64,000 bases of DNA from Persicaria tinctoria (GCA_037127255.1 JBANSL010000003.1:17363314-17427313), one strand, 5' to 3'. Positions 11,084 to 23,379 are shown, counted from the first letter of the stretch. Notes: generated from the sequence alone by a model not told the origin. Made by a program: numbers and translations.

Positions 11084-13850
11084 CTATGAAGAGGAACAAA
11101 CACTACTCGTTAATCAAAAAAGAGTGCAGTATTGAAGAAGCAAGGTAGTTCATACCTGAAATCTTAGTGTATGTGATTGTGCTCGCTTCGGCTTCATCAT
11201 CAAAATAAAAAACCTACACACGTCCAGCGCATCCATGTGGTGGAGATAGAAGATGGCAATGAAGACGCTTGTTTCTCCCACTGGAATGGAATTGGGCCCA
11301 ACTTATGAGCTACCGTAATAGAGCTTAGGCTCCAGGTTGATCGAGTCGAGGAGAACATGGATTTTATGAGCTATCGTAATGGAGTTTGAAGCTCAGTGAG
11401 GAATAACCTGCACGTTGATAATGAGCTTTCAAACAGAAGCGCAGGAAGAAATATAGCCAATATAAGATTAATAATGTTTTCCCTTGTAAAATATAAAAAG
11501 TCTTCAAAGAAACAATGAGCAAACATCAAAACAGAAGAAGCATACTTCCTGAGAACAAGATTTTGAACTTATAAAGACAAATGCTATCTCCAAACATTCT
11601 AAGATCATGCTTTATGCCATATTATAAAAAAAATCAGCTATTGTTAGAATAATGATCAAACCATATAATATTTCCTTATACTGATAGAACAACTCACGGG
11701 AAATTCTTATTATGAAAATCTAACACGTGAGATATACACATACCTCAGAAATAACTCATTGACAAAAAACTTTGCAGTATCAATTTCTTTGGCAGAGTTA
11801 TCAATATGCATTATTCTTTCTTTGGTTGTATCCCAGGGAGAAGGGGGGGGGGGGGGTGCAATGGTATGACCTGAAAAGGTCAATAACAAAGGAGCACAAG
11901 AAGAAAACATAAATATCAAGCAATAGCAGACCCAAACAAAGCACCCAACCATGTAAGTGCTAGAATCTAGAAACAATTTATACATGCATTGTGTCAACTA
12001 AATAAATGAAAAATTCAAACCTGAACACGAGCTCTTACATGGAAGTAGTTTTTTAAAATTTCTTTCAATAATAATGATGAAAAAAAAAGATTTTGAGTAA
12101 AAAACTACTTGAAATAGAAGAACCAAACACCATTAACATATAGTGAATAATCCTAGTCACTACTCCCAACAATGAATATCTTAAGGCATTACTCGAATTT
12201 TTTTTTGTTCTTATAGTTATCATGAAATGATGGATTAAACCCTACCTTGCAAAGTTGTTTTTTAAAAAATCTGGCATTTTGATCGAATTTTTACAATATC
12301 TCACAAAAGCTAAATTACATAAGCTTACACTATCACAGCAAAAATTACCCACTTAGTGACCCATTGCAACATGTCCTTGCAAGTACTTGTACTTAACTTC
12401 TTAGAACTCGTAACTTGCAAGAAAATTTCCTTTGACTGTTTCCTCTGTTTCCTCTCTTTCTTTGCTAATAATGTGCGAGTTTTAACACATAACGATAACA
12501 CAATTAGTCTGACTTGAAAACTAAAACTATCAACAAAATAAGGGGTGATTTCAATTAAGCATTTTATCAAACACCTTATGTGCATTATGATTAGGCATCT
12601 ATGAAACTAAAACTTTAACATCTTTCACCTGATAAATTTTAACATTCAATCAACCAGTCATTAGAATATCATCACAATTTCACAAAATTAATTAGTAAGC
12701 CATACATATAATTGATTCAAATTTTTATAACATATAATATGAAAAAATTGAACTTACATATGTTCATAATAGCTAAGCACAGTGGAAATTATGTAGGGTC
12801 CTCTTCAAATTGCAATCAAAGAAGAGATGAATAGTAGAAGAGGCCACCAGTTGAATCCTAAACTAAAAGGAGAAAAGAAGAGGCCACCAAGAGGCAGCCG
12901 CACATGCTGGATTCAACGGAAGGAAAACAATGAAAGATAGTGGCAATTTCATAGTTATAAAATCTCACAAATAAAAAGTGGGGTAAATCACAACTTCACC
13001 CTAATGCAGAAGAAGACTCAAAAGGTGACATGGGCACAACCACAACCTGCAACCCTTTCCACTTTCCTCTGCTACTTAACCATGGTCCATGGTTGACATC
13101 CAAGTTTTTTCTGCACCGGTTTTTTCGGACATGCTCCACGGAAACTTGTTGAAGACGTGCTAGCTATGGAATTTCTCATTGACAAACAAAATAAGAAAAC
13201 AAAGAGCGAAATCCATAATCAATTTTCTTCAAACACATAATTACATAAATCAATGCAACTAGAAGGACCAAGACTACAATTCCTCCGAGCAATCAAAAAT
13301 AGAATTCACCAAGAAATGCCTAAAGCACAACTTGCTCAAGGCTACAAATATATTATCTTCTTCATTATAATACAATTTAATCAAACTGAGACAAATACTA
13401 CCAAGTTTAAGTGGGTTTGAGGAATTGGCTTCGAAACACTTGAAACAACCACCAAATGTCATTAATTGGTTCGGCCTTTCCCAAATTGATTACTCAAATC
13501 AGCCAACTAAAGACACCTTAGTAGATTTGCAGGCAAGAAATGATCAACTAATCATCAATTACATGCAAAAATATTGCAATTTCACTTGGGAGATGAACTA
13601 TTATGCTGTCATTCACAATCCAATCCATACGAGGAAATTAACCATTTACTATTATGTTGTCATTCACAATACAATCCAAACGAGCAATTTCACTTGGGAA
13701 TTGAACTATTTAAACACATAAATGAAACCCTTAAAAATTTGAATCTAGATCTAGAGGGAACGAGATAGAAGTAGTTGTCTTCTTCGTCGAATCAAGATCT
13801 AGAAGGATTTTCTGAGAGTGAGATGAGGGAGATGATTACCGAAGATGATT
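11084..13850. other. CACTA interior, right part, no recognised gene
   Basis: This is AT-rich DNA without a coding domain that I can name. It holds a poly-G run at 11846-11858 and several short open stretches that look like chance. The part before about 11420 may include intron remnants of the captured gene. Confidence 0.4.
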
Positions 13851-13854
13851 GCCG

Positions 13855-14335
13855 AAGGATACCCTGTCGGCGATTTAGGGTTTCAACTCACATCCATTTT
13901 TGCGATTCTTCTGAATGATGATGGCCGGAGGAGGAAGGCCTCACTGAACGACGGTCGCCGGAGCTAGATAGTGGAAGACTGGATCTGGAGAGAGGAGAAG
14001 ATGAGTTGGGGGTTTGGTACGTGGCTCGGATCTGGAGAGAGGTATTCCGAGGGTTAATGGCTTAGAGCTGATTGACTGTGAAAATAAACAAGAAAACAAA
14101 GCAAAATGAAGATGGAAAACAAATGAAACCAAACAAATAGGTCGGAATGTCCGATACCTTGTCGGCGATTTAGGGTTTCAACTCCAATCCATTTTCGCGA
14201 TTCTTGTGAGAGATGATGATCAGTGGAGGAAGGCAGGACTGAACGACGATCGCCGGAGCTAGCTAGCGGAAGCTTGGATCTGGAGAGAGAGGAGAAGATC
14301 AGTCGGGGGGTTTGGTACCTTCTGGAGAGAGGTAG
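13855..14335. repeat. Tandem duplication near right CACTA end
   Basis: Two copies of a unit of about 180 bases, starting near 13858 and 14151, share blocks such as GTCGGCGATTTAGGGTTTCA, GCCGGAGCTAG and GGATCTGGAGAGAGG. The period is about 293 bases. The unit has a GC-rich, exon-like character and may derive from a captured 5' gene region. Confidence 0.7.
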
Positions 14336-14774
14336 AACAAGGGTTACTGGGTTAGCGTGGGTTAGAGCCGATTGAATATGAATGGGAGAGAGAAGAAGAT
14401 AAAAACATTTGAAGTGTTATAAATTTTAGGAAAGTGAAAAAAAAAGGTCAGATTATTTCTAAGTGTTAAAATTTATCGGAAAAAGGAAACAAGAAAGTCT
14501 AATTTTTTGTCAAATGTTAACATTACCTCCAAAATTTGGAATCCCGGGCTCCAATTTTTTTTAAGTGTTTGGATCCCACCTTTTTCCCTTATAACGCGCG
14601 TTTTGGTTTTTTCAGAACTAACTATTTCACATCTGTCTACATATTTGACCATTGTATAAACTGTTTTAGACATCACAAAAAAAATTAACGATGTAATAGA
14701 TAAATTTAACATCTGTTGATTTCTTGACAGACTTAAATGACATGATGTCTAATTGCAGTAATCTAGTAGTGGAC

Positions 14775-15490
14775 TGTGCTATGAACGAACCCACGAGTTC
14801 CTCTACCGGGCTGTTGAGCTCAAGCTCTAGCACGGGGTCAGCAGCTCTCGCCCGTCGTACTTGTTAGGCGGCTTCCGCCTTGTATTCCAGGTATGTACAT
14901 AAAGCTCACATGACAAATAATGATTTAAACTGGACACTGACTCATGGTAACTGGACATAGGCAATGTGCATTGTAAAATGCAAACTGAACACGATTAAAT
15001 GCAAAGTGTCGACATGTCATCACCTGGTTTTTTTTTGTACTTGTGGGTGTACGAGGCTCTGCGCCCAGTTGCAAGACAATTTGTTGACACCAGCGAAGAC
15101 ATAATCTACCCTCGGTGCCTGCGGTATAAGTCGAAAGAGCACAATATCATGTACGATTCTCTTGCCTCCCTCATCCAGCAGTCGAAGGACGAGTTGGGCA
15201 TGTTCGACGAGGTGGACGCTGTTCGGACAGTCCTCCTCCCGGATGCCGAGGAGGTGAGGAAGGGGGTTATCCTTGGCGCCATGTTCGCGATAGAGAAGCA
15301 GGATAAGTTATTCGACGACCTCGTGGTGGAGTATAAAGCGAAACATGTACCGAGCACGACGGAAACATCCGGGTCAGGCACGCAGGGTGAGGGAAGTACG
15401 AAGGCTACCCAAGTGGATGTGTCAAGGATTTTGTCTAAGATGGATGATCTGGGGACGAGCATATTGGCAACGTTTAACAAGAGGATGTAA
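14775..15490 (+). pseudogene. DUF1985-type protein of the MULE, continuation after CACTA
   Basis: The first part (14775-14900) continues the DUF1985 exon broken at 2645 and ends at a GTATGT donor after GFRLVFQ, with one in-frame TAG. A second coding stretch (about 15045-15490) begins with LWVYEALRPVARQFV, the usual next block of this family, and runs into a Ser/Thr/Gly-rich linker and a short helix-like end. The acceptor expected before it is not visible, a sign of decay. The product would lead into the Ulp1-like domain at 16488. Confidence 0.65.
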
Positions 15491-15599
15491 AGGGTTGAGG
15501 CGACGATGTAGGAGCTGAGAAGGGAGGTGAGGGGGAAGAAGCGAGGCGAGGACGTGGTGACACACTCGCAGGATAGGCATGGAACTTATGGTGAGGAAA

Positions 15600-16480
15600 C
15601 CGAAGATGTTGAGTTGCAGTCGAAGGAGGTAAGATGTTCAATTTGTCATGTCAGTATCATTAACCGTCATGTATAACAATATAGGCGTCATGTATAACAA
15701 TATAGGCATCATGGTAACATACCTTTCCCATATTTGCGTAGGGTGAGGAAACTGTTAAGGAAATGGGCCAGAAATCGGGTACTGATGCAGGTGGAGATGA
15801 AACCACCAAGACAACCTCTGAGGTAAGTACTCTAACTGAAACCGTGATGTCAGTTTTGTGAATGACGGTGACACGAACTCATAATCTAAAGGGCATGGGT
15901 AAGAGTAAGGGACCAGTCCATGGGGAGACCGAAATGGAGAAGGATACTGATCCACAAGAACCCCCCCAAAGAAACACCCACCATACATGTAAGTCATCCC
16001 TGTCATACTACGATGTGAGTGTTGACAATGGTGTCGACACTAAGTTCATTCACATATTTGCGTAGGGTGATGAAGTGTTGAAGAAAAAGGGTCAGACTGA
16101 TAGCACAGGGCAAGGGGAAATGGTAAGTACGACCGGTGTTGAGCCAGTAGCAGCCACCACCGTCACAACCACTGAGGTAAGCCATCTGCTGCCCAGTGTC
16201 ATGTGAAGTTCGTTAGTTGTCATGTCAAAAATCTTTTGCTGTCATGTAGGAGGACCGGGCTAATTGAGGGCTCTAAGACTGTGGCCAAAGGGTCTAGGGC
16301 CACGTCAACCATCTCCGAGCCAGAAGCACCCATGACACAACACAGACAACCCCTGAGGTAGGTCGTGTTAATGGTACTGTCATGTGATATCACGTATGTG
16401 TCATGTTATTTTAAGTTTGTGTCATGTCTACCGCTATAGGAGGCACATGATGAGGTCGTCGTTCCCCTTCAGCGTAAGGG
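15600..16480 (+). pseudogene. Array of short duplicated exons in the MULE Ulp1 gene
   Basis: Several short exon-like blocks follow the same pattern: acceptor GTAG, then GGTGAGGAA or GGTGATGAA, a Lys/Gln/Thr-rich stretch, then GAGGTAAG. Clear copies start near 15742 and 16066, with further blocks near 15890, 16140 and 16250. The spacers between them hold TCATGT motifs. This looks like tandem exon duplication in the low-complexity linker between DUF1985 and Ulp1. No long-range function is known. Confidence 0.45.
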
Positions 16481-16487
16481 CAGAAGG

Positions 16488-17263
16488 GTGGGGCGAGCGC
16501 CTGCGACGTTAGATGGCCACGAAGTCACTCAGCCGGTGAAGAAGCCGCGTGTCGAGAAGGGGAACAAGGAAAAGGAGGTGGTTGAGGACGTGACGAAGGG
16601 GCTGAAGAAGCCGCGGGGCGCCAAGGGGAAGAAGGTCATTGTGGGGGTTGACGTCGTGGCCTTGGGCCTGATGACCAGGGCCGACATGGACGCCTTCTCC
16701 GTGTGGTTGACCACCGACGACGCCCAGGGGAATGACCCCGCACGTACAATGATGGGCACCCTCCATGTGTTGGCCCCCTGGAATCTGAAGGACAAACACT
16801 GGGTTGCGCCGGAGATCGACCTGGCCGAGTGGACTGTCCGTGTGTATGATCCGGACACTCGTCTGACTTCTGAGCGACATTTGCCCAGCCTTCTGAAACC
16901 CATCACGCACACCCTGCCCCCGCTGGTGGATGGCCACCAAGAGCTGCACGCCAAGCATGCAGGGAAACTGCCCCGGCCTTTCAAGTACAACCGTGTGAAG
17001 GGGATCCCTCAAAACAAGCAATCGTAAGTCGTCGTTGTCCATCTTCTGATTTATAGTGTAATTTCTGCGAATTTGGTTTGACACATATACTTTTTGGGAC
17101 GCATAGGAGACTTCGGCCCCTACGCTATCCGTTTCATGCAGATGCTCGCATCAGGCGACCACGTATTCAAAGGGATGGACGACGCCTTTATCGATGCCTA
17201 CCGCCTAGTCCTATGTGTCGCCATCTACCACGGTGCCTTCCGACCCAACCCCGATCCTCAGTA
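16488..17263 (+). pseudogene. Ulp1-like cysteine protease domain of the MULE, catalytic Cys lost
   Basis: The domain resembles the C48 (Ulp1/SENP) SUMO protease fold. HWVAPEIDL carries the catalytic His (codon 16797-16799) and VRVYDPD carries the Asp (16848-16850). After a probable intron (donor GTAAGT near 17024, acceptor near 17106) comes GDFGPYAIRFMQML. Family members have GDCG here, so the nucleophile Cys is Phe (codon 17112-17114). It ends with RPNPDPQ and a stop at 17261-17263. The splice frame also fails by one base. Capture of Ulp1-like proteases by MULEs is known; this copy cannot be an active peptidase. Confidence 0.8.
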
Positions 17264-17812
17264 GTCATTGCCTCCGTCTCCAATTACAAGAACATTGTTG
17301 GTTGTACTATTGTCTGGACATGTTGTTGGTGGCTTGAACATTTGTGTTTTCGTAGGATTTAATTTGGTTGACTTTGGTATCGACGGTATGTCATTTTGGG
17401 AAACCTAGGGCTCAGGTTTTGAAATTATGATGTCATGTTATTTTTGAAACTATGTTATCATGTAGGTCGTACGATGGTTGACACTTATATATTTACGTCG
17501 TCCGCATTTCCATTGAAAATGCACAATTAAAACATGTCATGTCCAAAATATCACCTGCCAAGTTAATATTGCTACATGTCATGTACAAACTGAAATAGCT
17601 GCACCCAGGCCCAACAAGCCTTAATAACAAAACACGGGCGAAGTTCATACTTCAATGTAAAAGGGGGAGCGATAACGTTTCTGAATAAGTGAGCCCTGAT
17701 TACAAAACGTGGTAAATACCTACTGTCATGTCTTGCCCATTATATGTCATGTCAAAATATGTGCCCGTCATGTAATATCCTTATGATCGACCAAGTATGG
17801 TGCGGGCGGTTA
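17264..17812. other. Convergent intergenic region between MULE genes
   Basis: The Ulp1-like gene (plus) and the transposase (minus) converge here. The region is AT-rich and holds six or more TCATGT motifs but no coding sequence that I can name. Confidence 0.5.
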
Positions 17813-19670
17813 CTAGGTGCGGCGCCGTTTCGGGAACTTTCTTTCCCACTGAGACGGGTACCTAGATTTCTTCGGCCTGCCAGGGCGTACCTTGATAAGT
17901 GGGGGGAGGAAAGTCTCATTGGCGATTGCCTCGGGTACCCTCCAAGTCTCTCGCGACGGGATTGGGTAGATCACGTCCTTGTAGCACGCACGCCACGCGT
18001 CTACCTTGTACAAGTCATTGACGAGCGAGTACACATCCATCCCGTGCAATTGGGATGCTTCCATTGCGTGCGCGCATGGGTACTGGTCGACGTTGAAGTG
18101 TCTGCAGCTTCATAAACGTCCTGTTAGGTTTACAAGCCAGGTGGAGGTTCCCTTGCGTACCCCGAACTCATGAGGCCTCACCTGTCTGACGACCATGGAA
18201 AGGGACTGCAAGAAGTTTGCTCTGATGGCGTTACCAACCCAGTCGCTTACGACTTTCCCCTGCTCGACTCTTGTCTTCCTATGTTTGGCGAACCACGTGC
18301 CGACGGTCTCAAGGATGGCATCTACAAGGGCTGTTAGCGGCAAATCCCTAGGATATTTGAACACCGAGTTCAAGCACTCGGAGTTATTAGTGGTTGTGAT
18401 GTTGTACCTATTCCCAGCGTAGAAAGCAATTGCCCAGTTGCTGAACCCGACCTCCTTCAAATATTGGCCCACTCCGGGAACCCGTGCATAGAACTCCGCG
18501 TACTACACCTGAAACTCCTCGTACGTGTAAACTTTACACATCGCCATGAACTCTTCTTGCAAGCCCCCGCACTTGAACCGGAAACGGACATTTTAAAATA
18601 AGGGATATGTGCATATGCCGTGCTTCGCGAATGTGTAGCTATCCCGTATGCCCTTCAGGATGCTCATGTGGCGGTCAGATACCCACACCAGATCAGTCGT
18701 GTCTTCAACGACACGCAACATCTGCCTGAAGAAGAACCTCCAAGACCCATCATTCTCGCCGACAACCATGGCGAAGCCGACGGGGTAAATGTGGTGGTCA
18801 GCGTCTTGTACGGTAGCAAATAGCAAGCACCCTCGAAATTTCCCCTTCAAGAAGCTCCCGTCCACCGATATAACCTGGAGAATAAACATCTTGAGGCGTT
18901 AGAGGTGTCATGTCGAATCAAACATATGTCATGTCGTATTATTATGGGCGTCATGTTTATAGTATATGAGCGTCATGTTCCATTTACGGAAGGACTGACC
19001 TTTCGTAGGTTGGGGATAGCCCCCCGCCACGCTCCAAGACTCACAAACGCATACTTGAATCGCCCCTCCGTGTCGCGTTCTATCCTCGTGTACGTCCCAG
19101 GGTTGGCCTGCTCCAGCATGTACATGTACGAGTACATGCTCCGATAGCTTTCCCCGTTCGTTCCGTACACGTTGTCCCTCGCACTCAACCCGACTCAGCG
19201 CGCCTTCCAGTAGTTGCATGTGGACCCCAGCTGCAACTTCATCATCCTCTGCACTTAGTCTGGATCGAGGCGCTTCTTTGACCGTCCGAAACTGCACATG
19301 CCCATTCACAAACAAGTGTGTCCAGTTAAGATAGTTGTGTGTCCAGTTTTAATTAATGTATGTTCAGTGTATATAGGTTGTTGTCCAGTTACTATTGTTG
19401 TGTGTCCAGTTACTACTAAGGTATGTCCAGTTTATATCTCTATATGTCCAGTGGAATTTAGGCAAGAGTCCAGTTAAGTTTTACGTATTGGGTCACATAC
19501 CTTTCGACAATGCGCCGCCCCAACTGCGTGTATGTCGCACTGTGTTTTTGTCTGACCGCCTCGTTCAGCGAGCATGTGTGCTCGTCCAGAAGCTTACGAA
19601 TCTTACATAACCCCGTTTCCTTGTAAGTCGAAGCCCGACATTACCACTTGCACTTGGGAGCAGCGCACCC
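17813..19670 (-). pseudogene. MuDR-like MULE transposase, truncated and broken
   Basis: The minus-strand exons give, in order, a zinc-binding block (CAAPKCKW then KIRKLLDEHTC, exon 19670-19501) and a block with SYMYMLEQANPGTYTR and GRFKYAFVSLGA (exon 19291-19000). The main exon starts at 18874 with VISVDGSFLKGKFRGCLL, which holds the first catalytic Asp. It continues with DLVWVSDRHMSI (second Asp), YNITTTNNSECLNSV (likely Glu), a SWIM finger CRHFNVDQYPCAH and a C-terminal RPGRPKK. Stops occur near 19652 (TAA), 18503 (TAG) and 18115 (TGA, at the first SWIM Cys). The Athila-like LTR cuts the gene inside the zinc-binding block at 19670. No N-terminal remainder appears beyond 30985. Confidence 0.88.
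19318..19480. repeat. TGTCCAGTT motif array in a transposase intron
   Basis: TGTCCAGTT or close variants recur about eight times at spacings of roughly 20-30 bases within the intron between exons 19670-19501 and 19291-19000. The same word appears at 31297-31323 near the other MULE end, and inverted (AACTGGACA) near 14930-14960. Confidence 0.7.
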
Positions 19671-21915
19671 TGTTGTTGCAGGAGGATGGTCAAGTATGAA
19701 ATAAATATGAAATATAGTTCAGATTGACTTCCCTGTCTCAGCAAATAATACAAGACTTCCTCCCGTTGTAGTAAGAGAAAAGTCAGGATCGAATCCACGA
19801 GGAAGCACGTCAGCAGTTCTCAGGTAGCTATCAGATTCTCACAGACACAGCAGCAGAGCAGAACAGACAGAATCGCAGAAACAGAAAGAAAGAAACAAAT
19901 AACCCGGCAAGGGCAACTAAAACAAAAGCAAAGAACAAGTAAAAGACAGAAAGTAAAGCAAACAAAGAAAGAACAACGCAGCAAATAAAGGGCAAAGGCT
20001 CTCGTCGATCTCGACAAACAGTACTCGAGATCGACCAACACAGTGACTCAGAAAGTGAAAATCGACCAGAAACAGAAGAAAAGACAACTCGACTAAGACA
20101 AACCCAACTCGAGATCGACAAGGGGTAACTCGATCTCGACGAAGCTTCGTCTAGGTCGACCAGAAACAGAAAAAAGACAGAAACTTTAAAGCTTGCAAAT
20201 TCAAACACAGAACTCAGAATTTCGGTGAAATAAATCAATATAATAAAAGACCTCCAAGGCTAGGTTTTCAACACCACAACGATAACCATGCAAAACAACA
20301 CATAAAGGCATAAAAGATCATGCTTTCCATCTAAATAACTTTCGTCATTAACAAATAGGCATATAGAGGCTCTCGCATAAACCCTAATTGTTACTAACCC
20401 TTTTTCACATAATTAATCCAAGTTGCATTAAGATCACTTTCGCTTCAATAACACAAACAAGGATCACCTTCAACTCTCGCAAAAGAATCATGCTTATAGG
20501 GATAGAAGATGAATTGCACAAAAAGATCTGACCTTTATCGCATCGCCTCACATGGCCACCGTTGGGCTCACCCCAGCCCCAGAAGTGGGTGGACTGCTCA
20601 CGCCTCATTGCAATCGCAGACATTGAATTGATGAAAGAAACTTGCATAAAAATAAATTCAAAGCCTTTTACAATCTTGGCAATCAACTTTCGCTGTAAGC
20701 CAAAACCCTAAAAACCTCAGAACTCCTAACTTCTCTGTGGAACTACTTACTTCTCTCTGAAATTGAATCTAACTGAATTTTGAATGAATGAAAATCAGCC
20801 CCCTAGGGCTTTATTTATAGCCTTCATTCCCTAGCTAATCTAGGAAAGAAGATATCTATCTCTATCTAAATTGCTTAAAAGATAAATAAATTGTTTAATG
20901 GAATTAAATCCATAAGGAAAAGATAAAACTAATTATGGTAGGTATGTCTTTATGTTGATAGATTCCGCCTTCCATGGATAGATTTGATAGATCGGATAGA
21001 TCCCAGTAACTCTCGGATTCCTTCATGGCCAAGACATCCAAATTCTACTCGGACAAGCCAAGTCGAGAAGCTTCTGGAATCTGGGTCTAGTCGACCTCGA
21101 CAAGGTCTCCTCGACCTCGAGTTGGGTGGCTCGGCTTGGCTCGGCTCTGCTCGATGTGGCTCGGACTCTGGCTTACTGGTGCTCGTCGACCTCGAGTTGG
21201 CCTTGTCGACCTCGAGTGGGATTAGGTCATCGACCGGACCTTCTCGGGTAGATCTCCTCGGGTTGCTCGGACATGGCTCAGGGCGGCTCGTCGATCTCGA
21301 CGAGCCCTAGTCGACCTCGAGTAAGGTTGGCCGACTAGGTCTTCTCGAGCTGCTCCTTCCGCTGGCAGCGGATGGCTTCGTCCGCGGCAGCGGGTCCTTC
21401 GTTCCGCGGCAGCGAGTCCTTCTTTCCGCGGCAGCGAGTCCTCCTGGTCGTCCTCGGGTGGTTTTTCTCGGCAAGCTCGGCTCTTCTCCTTGTCGACTCC
21501 GGACATGGGGACTGGGCTTCGTCGACCTCGACCAAGGCTTGTCGAGGTCGAGTAGGGTCCGGAGCTCGGGTGTCTGGCTTGCTCGATCAGGGTGTGCTCG
21601 ACCAAGGCTGCTCGGCCATGGCTCGTCTAGGTCGAGTAGGGTTACTCGATGTCGACTAGACTTGGCTCTCCGATTTGTTCCGCTGTTTTGACCTTGGACT
21701 TCTGTAGTGGTTTTCCGAGCTTTTCCGACCTTCTGTAGAATTGTTGTAAATGCCTCGATTTCTGCGATTTAAACAGAAACTGGTGTAGATTCCATAATTT
21801 TGGCAAATAAGCATAAACTACATAGATTCTGTACTATCTTAACCCAAATGAATGAAATGTATACAGAAATCGATATAAAAGTTACTGTAAAACATGGCAG
21901 ATTCCGCTCACAACA
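19671..21915 (-). repeat. 3' LTR (left copy)
   Basis: This 2245-base LTR has TGTTG/CAACA ends. It contains two clusters of TCGANNTCGA words, near 20000-20160 and 21090-21660, the second in a GC-rich block. It ends directly at the polypurine-like tract at 21916. Confidence 0.93.
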
Positions 21916-23379
21916 AACACCCCATACTTAAGCTTGCTTGTCCTCAAGCAATACTTTTATTTGTCATTCAGGGGAAGAAATCAAAACTCTCAACATCTTA
22001 GATTTATTCTTTATATGTCCCTGCAGTCAATTACCATCATCGAAAAGGTACTAGTGTCACAGATTCATGCATGTGCAAATATATAAAAGCAACATCTACT
22101 CACAAAAGGAGGGTTATGCACAAATAATTCATACGTGACAAAGCATTGATAATCAAGAAGACTTTAATTTAAGCTCATGAAGGAGTAGATAGGTAAAAGG
22201 CTAAAAGGTGGGCGATTTCTGGCAATGTGGTGCTTTTGATCCGGGGAAATGGATCACTTTCAAACTTTTGATTTTCATACCACATTCTTCTCCATAAGAT
22301 TCATCACCTTTCATAATGCTTTTTCTCAATAATACTGCTTTTACCTCTCTGACCTCAGCACTGCCTTCTCGCGAGTCGCAAACATGGGTGTCATGAATGG
22401 CCCCGGATACTTAGTGCTTTGGACTCCTCACAATGTGTCCCATCTCTCCAAACTATTATCTTAGAGAGCAGGGTCAATCTACCTTTATCTCCTGAGGTGA
22501 TTGGATTTTCTTTCACTCCTTAAATTTTCCATATATTTCAAACAAATTCCTTCCAAACTCCAATAATGATAATAACAACACAAAACACCATATAACATCT
22601 CCATAATGTAACATCATTCTCAACATAATCCCCGGATAAGGTAAAGAATGGCAAATATTTAGATCATGTGGAGCATATATTTGAAATAAGGCATGTTATG
22701 GCTTTTGTGATGCGTAAGCATAGGTAAGGCTAGGATATAAACAATATGAGCATTATATGGAAATATAAAGTCCTCCATCATCTTATCATGCAACATGTCA
22801 AAAGCAACTTCAAATTTTACCTCCTTTCATGGTTTTCAAGAAATAATGCACTTCATTGTGACTTCCCCTTACTAGGCAATTTCATGCTATATCTCTAATG
22901 AATCCAATTTTGCATCGTTGAGTCCAATATAAGCTTCCATGACATTATTCAAAAATTTCAATGGGGGTCATTTTTCAAGATTTTTGGAAAACATGCATAT
23001 AAGCACATAAATAAATAATGCATTCCAAAATAGCCATGTAGCAATTCCAAGAAATAATGCACACATAATGTCAAGTGTGGAAAATATGCATAATGTAAGC
23101 CCTTCCCCCACCCCATACTTAAACATTACAGTGTCCTCACTGTATATAAAAACAAGGGTAAAGGGTAAAGAAAGAAACTCACAAGACATGTGTGCAGAGC
23201 TGCAAAATTTCGAATGGAGCACCTCTTAGTCCGAGTAAGCTTTGGTTCTATCCATTGACCTGAAAAAGTAGAAGACATATACCCACAAAAGAAAAAACAA
23301 AAACAAAGTCTCAAATGTCCTAAAAAGTCTATGTACATGCTCTAGATTTTATAGTCGCTAGGCCGACTTTCATTAATGC
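21916..23379 (-). other. 3' non-coding region and polypurine tract of the Athila-like element
   Basis: On the minus strand the block next to the LTR reads GACAAGCAAGCTTAAGTATG followed by GGGTGTT, which resembles the tract before Athila 3' LTRs. The rest of this 1.46 kb stretch has no coding sequence. No env-like frame is present. Confidence 0.6.

Larger units (their letters stand above)
2646..14771. mobile_element. CACTA (En/Spm-type) element, non-autonomous, gene-carrying
   Basis: The left end reads CACTACTACAAAAC and the right end is the reverse complement of CACTACTAGATTAC. Both are followed inward by the same CAATTAGACATC block. GAC flanks both ends (2643-2645 and 14772-14774), the 3-bp duplication expected of CACTA elements. 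ACATCTG/CAGATGT motifs crowd both subterminal regions. I see no TNP2-like or TNP1-like coding sequence, so the element is non-autonomous. Its net length without the nested hAT is about 7.9 kb. It carries broken DAHP synthase exons on the minus strand, so it is a gene-capturing element. It disrupts the DUF1985 exon of the surrounding MULE. Confidence 0.92.
15636..18980. repeat. Interspersed TCATGT motif in MULE introns and spacers
   Basis: The word GTCATGT or its close variants recur more than twenty times, for example at about 15640, 15667, 15688, 16197, 16219, 16240, 16378, 16400 and 16420. Further copies lie in 17425-17465, 17535-17590 and 17725-17775, and four or more in the transposase intron at 18905-18980. 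More copies sit left of the CACTA at 1580-1855. They avoid the recognised exons. Confidence 0.7.

Noticed and set aside
19820..20238. Hydrophobic-looking frames (73 and 135 residues) in the LTR, minus strand
   Set aside because: Phe/Leu/Cys-rich translation comes from A-rich plus-strand DNA read backwards. The frames exist only as LTR duplicates and have no recognisable family.
21222..21605. Open frames of 95-127 residues in the GC-rich LTR block
   Set aside because: They repeat identically in both LTRs, are Arg/Ser-rich on all frames, and arise from TCGA-rich DNA. No domain is visible.
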